A stretch of 48,853 nt of DNA from Clostridiales bacterium (GTDB lineage: Bacteria > Bacillota > Clostridia > Saccharofermentanales > Saccharofermentanaceae), in assembly GCA_017617295.1 (NCBI GenBank), contig JAFZWN010000068.1, positions 1 to 48,853 on the forward strand, in the 5' to 3' direction. How positions within the stretch are numbered: the first letter of the stretch is position 1; the number at the start of each line of letters is the position of its first letter. Shown piece after piece: positions 43,103-48,853 of this stretch. The notes beneath the pieces were generated by a model that ran no database searches, had not been told where the DNA came from, and saw only the letters and a list, made by a program, of their open reading frames with translations. A program made the position numbers and the translations under genes.

Positions 43103-45643
43103 ATGGATCTATCCGGATTTTTTGGCAAGAAAGAGAACAGGATCGCAGTTATCACGGCCGCATCGGTCATTGGGGTGACCATTGTCGGAGGTATAGGATA
43201 CACTGTGTTTTCCAAGGCAAACCCTGAACTGAGTTCTCACGTCAGGACAATAACTGCTTCCGACCGCGAAGGGGAAGTGGATTACAGGAGAGCTATCGCC
43301 TCGTGGGAGGAGCGGATCAGCGCGGATCCCAGATCCGAGGAGCCGTATATCGAGATAGCCCGTATCTATGCGGATAACGGCGAGTATGATCAGGCAAGGC
43401 AGATAATCGATGAAGGTATCGCCAATGCCGATGAGACGCAGGCACTTACGGAGTATGCTGCGACTATAGATACGCTTGAATCACAGGCGGAAGCGGGGAC
43501 CGCAGATCATGATGTGACGGCTCCTTCGGATACTTCGGCTTCTGTACCCGAGACGACGCCTGATCCGACAGCGACACCGACCCCTACGCCCGAACCTACG
43601 GCAACGCCGGTCCCTACAGCTACCGCTGAGCCGACTGCAACGCCGACTCCTGAGCCTACGGCCACACCGGAACCTACAGCCGAACCGGAACCTACGGCCA
43701 CTTCAACACCAACGCCTGTACCGACAGATACGCCTGCCGATACTCCGACAGCCGCTCCCACGGAGGAGGCTACGCCTTCACCTACGGAAGCTCCGGAACA
43801 GGATACGGCCGAACCCGAGACAGTCTGGGAGTATGATCCCGAGAAGATCACTTTTGAAGATACGGAAGACGAGTACATATGGTTTATAAGAAATGTCCTT
43901 GTTGGTGATGACGGATATTCGCCCGTCGGCAATATCCTTTATAACGAAGAATATGCATTGGATCTCAAAGGGTTCGTAACCTACGCGATCGGGGATCTCG
44001 ATAACGACGGTACCGAGGATCTTCTGACCGCTTTCATAAGTTATGACGAAGCGGATGATATGAACAGGCTCAGACTCGCTATATATACTTTGGGCGAGAA
44101 CAGCGTCTGCCTGAAAGGCGCTTCGGTCTATGATCTGTTTTCCGAAAATGACCCGTTTGATATCAGCATCGGGATATATACGGACGGATCAACCTCATGC
44201 CTGGCTTACGGGGAAGCAAACGGGATCACTTTCCTTTCTGCCGACGGAAGTTTTGAATCTCTCGATCTGGCGATAACCGCAGATCAGGCCGAGGATATCG
44301 TGCCGTTCTACGATATCACCGTACCGGCTGCGGGAAACGGCGGAGAAGAGCTGTATTCTTATGTAACCGCTACAGTATATGATGATCCCGTGATCCTCGG
44401 TGATTATGACTTCAGATCCTCTTCGGTATTTGTCCGTTCGGATGTTTTAGACGGGGTGGAAACGATCAGCCTTACGGAGGGTTCCGAAGAAAGATATCCC
44501 GCTCTGGCGGAGACTCTTTCCTCGTTTGAATATGCGGATTCAGAGATCCGTAATATCTATGTTATCAGAGCGGATTCCGTATCTCTCAGCTTCCAGGTCG
44601 TATACGGCGCGAACAGCATGTATGCTTTCCCCGAATGGCATAATATCGATCCGAGAACGGGTCTGGAACTCGAGTGGACAGACATCTTCCGTCATGAGCC
44701 GGTCGTCGGTATAGACGTTTCGGTTGAAGATGACATAGAGTATATCCTTACTCCGGAAAAAGTCCTGAAGTATTCTCTTGCCGACGGTCTGGGTATCATG
44801 GATTATTCCCATGATGATCTCTACGGTTATTATTCGGCCGTTTCCACGGATATAGTTTCCGAAGGACTGAGGCTTCCCGGACGGGATATCGTCTTCTTTA
44901 CACGCGATAACGATAACGAGATCGAGATCGCTCCCGTAACGGATGAGTACGGTATCATCGGCGGCTTCCGCATTCTCGGACTCGATTCTCCCGAGACGTT
45001 CGAACTCGAGGATTCTTCTTCGATCGACTGCTTCTATGTTGCCAACGAAGAAGGCGAATGCATCTTTGTATTCGCTGCCGCTCTCGGAGATGATGATAAT
45101 TCGGGGAGCATTATCGCGATACCGCTGAACGGTGAGGCCCGGGAGACTGATGCTTCATCCGCTTCCGAAGAAGACACATCTGCCCTTTATTACTATCCCG
45201 CTCCCGCAGGAGAGGAAGGATCATACACATCAGTCTTCAGCCCTGTTCCCGGATACATGATCTTCTGCAGATCCCTGAATACCGCTGTTGTCAGTTGCGG
45301 CATTGAAGAGACCGCCGGGATTGGTCACGAATGGCAGATCGAATTCTCCGACAAGAGGATATGTGCTCTGGGCGGGTCTTTCGGATTCGGGCTTAACTGT
45401 GATCTCGAAGGAACGGATATCCTTACGGGCGAGACGGTCGTTCTTCCCGAGGGATCCGTGGTATCATTGACGGGTGCGGCTGATGATTCACTGATAATAG
45501 CATTTGACGGAGGAACGATAGAGGTGCCTTTCGAAGTATCAGATAACGGAGATGTTACCTTTGCAGGAAATGCTTCGGCGGAAGACATCTTTGCTCCCGT
45601 GAGCGGATCGGAAGATCTGGAAGAAGCATCCGGTAACGATTGA
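43103..45643 (+). CDS. Large membrane-anchored surface protein with Thr/Pro linker
   Basis: The 846-residue protein has a short cytoplasmic N-terminus, one membrane helix (about 15-35), a TPR-like helical pair (about 54-105; EEPYIEIARIYADNGEYDQARQ), a repetitive Thr/Pro/Glu linker (about 140-235) and a long acidic outside region to the end. The latter contains a Ca-binding-like loop GDLDNDGTED (near 297-306) and a segment HNIDPRTGLELEWTDIF (near 512-528) resembling DUF3298/RsiV-type domains; this is tentative. The linker is probably a wall-spanning stalk. It is transcribed with the FHA, PP2C and kinase genes and may be the outside sensor or effector of that system. Confidence 0.8.
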   Translation: MDLSGFFGKKENRIAVITAASVIGVTIVGGIGYTVFSKANPELSSHVRTITASDREGEVDYRRAIASWEERISADPRSEEPYIEIARIYADNGEYDQARQIIDEGIANADETQALTEYAATIDTLESQAEAGTADHDVTAPSDTSASVPETTPDPTATPTPTPEPTATPVPTATAEPTATPTPEPTATPEPTAEPEPTATSTPTPVPTDTPADTPTAAPTEEATPSPTEAPEQDTAEPETVWEYDPEKITFEDTEDEYIWFIRNVLVGDDGYSPVGNILYNEEYALDLKGFVTYAIGDLDNDGTEDLLTAFISYDEADDMNRLRLAIYTLGENSVCLKGASVYDLFSENDPFDISIGIYTDGSTSCLAYGEANGITFLSADGSFESLDLAITADQAEDIVPFYDITVPAAGNGGEELYSYVTATVYDDPVILGDYDFRSSSVFVRSDVLDGVETISLTEGSEERYPALAETLSSFEYADSEIRNIYVIRADSVSLSFQVVYGANSMYAFPEWHNIDPRTGLELEWTDIFRHEPVVGIDVSVEDDIEYILTPEKVLKYSLADGLGIMDYSHDDLYGYYSAVSTDIVSEGLRLPGRDIVFFTRDNDNEIEIAPVTDEYGIIGGFRILGLDSPETFELEDSSSIDCFYVANEEGECIFVFAAALGDDDNSGSIIAIPLNGEARETDASSASEEDTSALYYYPAPAGEEGSYTSVFSPVPGYMIFCRSLNTAVVSCGIEETAGIGHEWQIEFSDKRICALGGSFGFGLNCDLEGTDILTGETVVLPEGSVVSLTGAADDSLIIAFDGGTIEVPFEVSDNGDVTFAGNASAEDIFAPVSGSEDLEEASGND

Positions 45644-45670
45644 GAATAAAAAGGAAGAAGGTATATTCAT

Positions 45671-45988
45671 ATGAGATTTTGCGCTAATTGCGGAAACCAG
45701 TTAACAGATGATGATGTATTCTGCGGCAATTGCGGAAGCAGGGCTCCCGAGATGCCTAAGCCGTCTCCTGCCTCGGCACCGGGACCGGCACAGGTGCCTT
45801 CAAACGGCGCACCGGCAAGACCCGTAAATGCTGCGCCTGCGGCTCCCCATAATGCAGCCCCCGCGCCTTCTAACAGACCAGCACCTTCGGGAAAGAAGTC
45901 GGATCCGCTGCCTAATATCGTTCTTATTGCTACCGGTGTATGTTTTTTCCTGGGGATCTTATTTCTGCTTATCGGGATCAGGGTGTAA
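45671..45988 (+). CDS. Zinc-ribbon protein with Pro/Ala linker and C-terminal helix
   Basis: The 105-residue protein begins with a four-cysteine zinc ribbon (MRFCANCGNQL and VFCGNCGS), followed by a Pro/Ala-rich linker (about 30-78) and one C-terminal membrane helix (about 80-103). The ribbon would be cytoplasmic. Small zinc-ribbon membrane proteins are common in Clostridia, but their role is mostly unknown. AAGGAAG lies upstream, with 27 nt to the previous gene. Confidence 0.8.
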   Translation: MRFCANCGNQLTDDDVFCGNCGSRAPEMPKPSPASAPGPAQVPSNGAPARPVNAAPAAPHNAAPAPSNRPAPSGKKSDPLPNIVLIATGVCFFLGILFLLIGIRV

Positions 45989-46000
45989 GCCGGACGTTTT

Positions 46001-46933
46001 ATGATCTGTTGTAAAGATTGCGGGTCCGAGAATCCGGACAATGCCGTTTTCTGTCTTGATTGCGGCTGTCCGCTTATCGAGATACCTGAAGATCCGGAGA
46101 AGAACGGGAGGATGGTCCGTATATCCCCCGCAGAGTTTGGGGAATCCGACAGTCCTTCCGATAAGTCCGGTAAGGACAAGAACCTTGTTGTGAAGTCTCC
46201 CGTTATTGCTGTTATTGCTGCTTCGGTACTGATATCAGGCGGCTTTATCATGTTTGACCGGAGCCGGGAACCAAAAGACGACCGTCCTTCCCTCGTTATC
46301 GCCGAGACGGAGAGCGGGAAAGAAGATCTGTCAGATGCCGGGGTCACAGGTATCTCTGATTGTGTATATACCGGAGGGGAAGTCATCCCGGAAGTAACGG
46401 TAGAGCTGGGCGGTACGGTCCTGAACGAAGGTACGGATTACAGGGTAATAGGTGTTGAGGATATCTTTCCGGGCAATGCCAGCCTCATGATATTCGGTAT
46501 CGGGGATTACGAAGGCGAGATATATGAGGAATACAGGATCTTTATCGATGACCCGGTCTGTGATGATCCCGATAACAGCCAGATAATCGCCTTTGTCAAC
46601 AGATTCTATGATTCCGTATATGACCGGAATGCTTCTGGCGAAGAACTGATATATTGGGTCAATGCTCTTTATAACAGACAGACTGACGGGGCTAGTATAG
46701 CGGAGGAATTCTTCTCGTCCGAAGAGATAGCCGGAAGAGGTCTGTCCGATGAAGAGTTTATATGCCTTGCATACAGGGTGCTCCTTAACAGAAAGGCGGA
46801 GCCCGACGGGCTTTCCGCATGGTGCAATGTCCTTACAGAGGGAACATCGAGAAGCGAGGTCGTTACCATGCTGGCATCCTCTGTTGAATTCGGCAATCTG
46901 TGTGCGATGTACGGCATCGATGCCAACGTGTGA
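46001..46933 (+). CDS. Zinc-ribbon membrane protein with outside Ig-like and DUF4214 domains
   Basis: The 310-residue protein starts with a cytoplasmic-type zinc ribbon (CCKDCGSENP and FCLDCGCPL), then a membrane helix (about 68-86). Outside lies a beta-rich domain (about 118-185; YTGGEVIPEVTVELGG, LNEGTDYRVIG, GIGDYEG) of the kind repeated in Lachnospiraceae surface proteins. The C-terminus is DUF4214 (about 193-308; FVNRFYDSVYDRNAS, AYRVLLNRKAEPDG). Zinc ribbon inside and DUF4214 outside is an unusual pairing. It is the last gene of the FHA-kinase operon, 12 nt after the previous one. It shares DUF4214 with the 1291 and 5422 genes. Confidence 0.82.
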   Translation: MICCKDCGSENPDNAVFCLDCGCPLIEIPEDPEKNGRMVRISPAEFGESDSPSDKSGKDKNLVVKSPVIAVIAASVLISGGFIMFDRSREPKDDRPSLVIAETESGKEDLSDAGVTGISDCVYTGGEVIPEVTVELGGTVLNEGTDYRVIGVEDIFPGNASLMIFGIGDYEGEIYEEYRIFIDDPVCDDPDNSQIIAFVNRFYDSVYDRNASGEELIYWVNALYNRQTDGASIAEEFFSSEEIAGRGLSDEEFICLAYRVLLNRKAEPDGLSAWCNVLTEGTSRSEVVTMLASSVEFGNLCAMYGIDANV

Positions 46934-47006
46934 TAATCCCCGGTAAAATACCGGCTCTTCACGTTCCCTTGATCTATATGGAGCACTCGGGCTCTGCTTT
47001 GGTCTC

Positions 47007-47084
47007 TCACATTAGTGAAGATAGATATATAGAAGAGACAATGGCCTCGTTGTCTCTTCTTAAGCCCCTCACTTTAGTGAAGAT
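47007..47084. repeat. TCACWTTAGTGAAGAT repeat pair, 62-bp period
   Basis: TCACATTAGTGAAGAT (47007-47022) and TCACTTTAGTGAAGAT (47069-47084) are near-identical and each is an imperfect palindrome. Similarity extends weakly beyond the 16-mers. Between them lies a perfect 10-bp hairpin with arms at 47032-47041 and 47050-47059. Confidence 0.7.
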
Positions 47085-47115
47085 CTGTTTATCTGAAAGA
47101 TGCAGGCGGGCTTGT

Positions 47116-47226
47116 AACCCAAATATTGCTCTGAAATGTAAAATCCGGGTTCATGTCTGGGTTATTTTCGCCAAAATAACCCAATTTCGTTCCTGAACTG
47201 AGATTATTGGGTTCATGTCTGGGTTA
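47116..47226. repeat. Two 36-nt AACCC/GGGTT units, 62-bp period
   Basis: Unit 1 is 47116-47151 and unit 2 47178-47213, both exactly 36 nt, starting AACCCAA and ending in GGGTT. Each is followed by an identical CATGTCTGGGTTA. An 11-bp perfect hairpin (TGGGTTATTTT with AAAATAACCCA, 47158-47183) bridges the two units. Confidence 0.75.
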
Positions 47227-47244
47227 ATTTATGTAATAGTTAGC

Positions 47245-47340
47245 GGTACTGTAAAATGCCTTTGAAGCAGCAAATTACAGTACCAAGTACAGTACTGCAA
47301 AACGCATCTGAAACAGATAATTACAGTACCGGTCGCAGTA
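47245..47340. repeat. Two GTACTG/CAGTAC palindromic units, 46-bp period
   Basis: Unit 1 has perfect 10-bp arms GGTACTGTAA (47245-47254) and TTACAGTACC (47275-47284). Unit 2 has GTACTGCAA (47292-47300) and TTACAGTAC (47321-47329), one mismatch. A further half-arm GCAGTAC follows at 47334. The unit 1 core, AAATGC through GCAAAT, closely matches the core of the GTATACC repeat at 66-101. Confidence 0.75.
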
Positions 47341-47393
47341 CTTTCTCTATGAGGCCGGCTCAGACATCTCGATCTCTTATAAGAACACAAATA

Positions 47394-47430
47394 AATAACG
47401 GCCGCTCCCGAAGAGGGAACAGCCGTTATG
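47394..47430 (-). terminator. Terminator of the dehydrogenase gene
   Basis: On the minus strand AACGGCTGTTCCC pairs with GGGAGCGGCCGTT (G-U pairs allowed), followed by ATTTATTTG, about 20 nt past the stop at 47450. Confidence 0.8.
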
Positions 47431-47449
47431 TTTAATATCAGGTCAGTTA

Positions 47450-48403
47450 TCAGAGATCCTTTACGCTCTCGATAGCGTCGCGGATGTTCTTCTCGGACTT
47501 GTTGAAGAGATCCATCTCGGTAGCGTTAAGAGGAAGCTCGAGGATGTTCTCGATACCGGATCCGCCGAGTACGCAGGGAACGTTCATGGCGATATCCTTC
47601 TTGCCATACTGTCCGTCGAGCTTTGTACATACTGTACGTACTGTGTGCTCATTGTTAAGGAGAGACTCTGCAAGAGTAGTAGCGGAAACAGCGATACCAT
47701 TGAATGTGGCTCTCTTGAGCTTGATGATCTCAGCACCGGAAAGTCTTGTCTTGTCAGCGATCTCAGCCTTCATCTCATCTGTGAGGTCAACACCGATAAG
47801 CTTAGCATACTCGTCAACAGGCATACCTGCGATGTGTGTGCGGCTCCAGCAGGGGAACTGTGTCTCACCGTGCTCGCCGAGAACGTAACCGTGTACGTTT
47901 CTGACGTCAACGTTGAGCTTCTGGGAAAGAAGATATCTGAAACGTGCGCTGTCAAGGTTAGTACCGGAACCGATGATCTTGTTGGAAGGAAGACCTGTCC
48001 ACTCTGTTACCTTGTATGTAACAACATCGCAGGGGTTGGAAACGAGCATGATGATACCGCCGTTATAGTGCTGCATGATGCTGTCTGTGATGATGTGAGC
48101 GAGCTTAACGTTCTTGACTGCAAGATCGATCCTTGTCTCGCCCTCTTTTCTCGGGATACCTGCTGTAACGATGATGATATCGCAGTCCTTGACATCGGAA
48201 TAATCACCTGCGTGAATGTTCATGTGGCCGAGGAAAGGAAGTCCGTGGGAGATATCGAGAACCTCACCCTGAGCCTTATCCGTGTTAACATCGATAAGAA
48301 CGAGCTCGGCACATGTCTGCTTGATAGACATTGTGAATGCGATAGCTGCACCGACAGAACCTGCGCCGATAATGGCAATCTTGGATCCTTCTTTGTTGTC
48401 CAT
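47450..48403 (-). CDS. ldh: L-lactate dehydrogenase family enzyme (lactate or malate)
   Basis: The 317-residue NAD enzyme has the Rossmann start IAIIGAGSVGAAIA (9-22), NAD-binding Asp in LVLIDVN, the substrate loop AGIPRKEGETRIDL (near 80-93), VSNPCDVVTY, the catalytic HGYVLGEHGETQFP (His near 180) and a C-terminal helix. It interconverts pyruvate and lactate in fermentation if it is LDH. The residue that decides lactate versus malate (Gln102 in classical LDH) is Arg here, while the rest of the loop (GETR) is LDH-like, so the substrate is not certain. AGGGGG lies about 10 nt before the ATG; the gene is monocistronic. Confidence 0.9.
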   Translation of the reverse strand: MDNKEGSKIAIIGAGSVGAAIAFTMSIKQTCAELVLIDVNTDKAQGEVLDISHGLPFLGHMNIHAGDYSDVKDCDIIIVTAGIPRKEGETRIDLAVKNVKLAHIITDSIMQHYNGGIIMLVSNPCDVVTYKVTEWTGLPSNKIIGSGTNLDSARFRYLLSQKLNVDVRNVHGYVLGEHGETQFPCWSRTHIAGMPVDEYAKLIGVDLTDEMKAEIADKTRLSGAEIIKLKRATFNGIAVSATTLAESLLNNEHTVRTVCTKLDGQYGKKDIAMNVPCVLGGSGIENILELPLNATEMDLFNKSEKNIRDAIESVKDL

Positions 48404-48760
48404 AAATTAAAACCCCCTGATAAATTAATGATTGTTTTTATGATATTCGGGGCCCTTATAAAAGGGCAAGTAAAATACTCCACAAGAATATACCAAAATC
48501 GGACTCCAAAATAAAGGCGCAAATTATATATATAAGAGTATTAAATGAAACATGCTTTTATACATATTTACATATATACATATATATATGACATTAGAAG
48601 CCAAAATCGGGTATATGCAAACTCAAAATGCCGTGGTATAATCCCCGAGGCTTTGCGAAAGGGATCCCTCAGAGGACCCGTCAAAAAGCCGGGGATACAG
48701 ACGGTTCCGCGGCCTCAAATACGGGATCGGAAAATTCTCGAAAAAATGTCAAAAAAGTGC
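48404..48760. other. Intergenic region between dehydrogenase and rRNA-type promoter
   Basis: No gene is seen. Next to the dehydrogenase lies a GCCCTT/AAGGGC hairpin (near 48452-48467). A strongly AT-rich stretch with TATA repeats (48525-48595) follows, and a GC-richer part before the promoter. The AT-rich part may hold the dehydrogenase promoter. A 78-codon frame from 48545 crosses the promoter at 48761 and is not credible. Confidence 0.5.
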
Positions 48761-48789
48761 TTGACAGAAAAGGGAGAATGAAGTATTCT
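48761..48789 (+). promoter_or_regulatory. Probable rRNA operon promoter
   Basis: A perfect TTGACA (48761-48766), a 17-nt spacer and TATTCT (48784-48789). The transcript then runs through GATCTTGAAAATTGAATAG (48833-48851), very like the boxA-containing leader (CTTTGAAAACTGAA) just upstream of 16S rRNA in Clostridia. The 16S gene should start just beyond the window. Confidence 0.6.
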
Positions 48790-48853
48790 TACTAGGCACT
48801 TCGCGAGAAGCGGAAGCGGAAACGAAGGCGCGGATCTTGAAAATTGAATAGAA

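Larger units (their letters stand above)
46934..47449. other. Gene-free region full of tandem palindromic units
   Basis: No gene is seen. From left: a small CCGGTA/TACCGG hairpin after the stop (46940-46954), TCACWTTAGTGAAGAT repeats 62 bp apart (47007 and 47069) around a 10-bp GAAGAGACAA/TTGTCTCTTC hairpin, AACCC/GGGTT units 62 bp apart (47116 and 47178), GTACTG/CAGTAC units (47245 and 47292), then the terminator of the minus-strand dehydrogenase. Confidence 0.7.

Noticed and set aside
43507..43932. 141-codon minus-strand frame
   Set aside because: It is the shadow of the Thr/Pro-rich linker; the product is a low-complexity Val/Gly/Ser repeat.
38967..46933. Type VII secretion locus
   Set aside because: FHA and kinase genes can occur in such loci, but there is no FtsK/SpoIIIE-type ATPase, WXG100 protein or EsaA-like protein in the window.
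46940..46954. Terminator after the FHA-kinase operon
   Set aside because: The CCGGTA/TACCGG stem is only 6 bp and lacks a T-run; it was kept only as part of the intergenic description.
48545..48781. 78-codon frame before the rRNA-type promoter
   Set aside because: It begins in TATA repeats, runs through the TTGACA box and has no ribosome binding site.

Overview
The window looks like the chromosome of a Gram-positive member of the Clostridia, probably close to Lachnospiraceae or a related gut or rumen lineage. The evidence is the strong GGAGG-type ribosome binding sites, sigma-A-type promoters, moderate G+C, DUF4214 surface proteins, YesM/YesN-type two-component regulators, and a right edge that reads like the promoter and leader of an rRNA operon. 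No phage, insertion sequence, tRNA or CRISPR array was found.

Layout, left to right. Positions 1-660 are a gene-free stretch packed with hairpins and palindromic repeats. Positions 662-8103 hold cell-surface genes: a small membrane protein, a secreted DUF4214 plus transglutaminase-like protein, a lipoprotein, an alpha/beta hydrolase, and a large secreted LRR + SLH-like + DUF4214 protein. Positions 8234-18588 form a sugar sensing and import locus: an AraC-type response regulator, a sensor kinase and a sugar-binding lipoprotein (a probable three-component sensor), a GntR/LacI-type repressor, and a ytfQ-ytfR-ytfT-yjfF-like ABC importer. Positions 18749-22510 hold a membrane protein, an EAL-domain protein with a degenerate GGDEF, a flavodoxin-like reductase and a small gene remnant.

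Positions 22584-29593 are a six-gene polyamine operon: arginine decarboxylase, a SpeE-like aminopropyltransferase, carboxyspermidine dehydrogenase, carboxyspermidine decarboxylase, agmatine deiminase and N-carbamoylputrescine amidase. Together they can convert arginine to spermidine without decarboxylated SAM. The operon follows a strong promoter and a structured leader of about 240 nt that ends in a terminator directly in front of the first start codon, so it is a good riboswitch or attenuator candidate. Positions 29601-32556 hold an esterase, a cytosolic 5'-nucleotidase-like enzyme and a divergent TetR regulator. Positions 32557-37390 are an ABC exporter with its own two-component system, followed by a GT-C-like membrane protein (37496-38887).

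Positions 38967-46933 are a seven-gene phospho-signalling locus under one strong promoter: membrane FHA protein, PP2C phosphatase, membrane Ser/Thr kinase with a TPR-like tail, a 46-aa membrane peptide, a large surface protein, and two zinc-ribbon membrane proteins, one carrying an outside DUF4214 domain. Next comes another hairpin-rich gene-free stretch (46934-47396), a lactate/malate-type dehydrogenase (47450-48403, minus), and the rRNA-type promoter at 48761.

The most unusual signals are the speA leader RNA, the two gene-free stretches whose palindromic units have different arms but a shared core and spacing, the FHA-PP2C-kinase-DUF4214 locus, and the divergent SpeE in an operon that should not need it. 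All functions are inferred from reading the sequence; no database search was possible.
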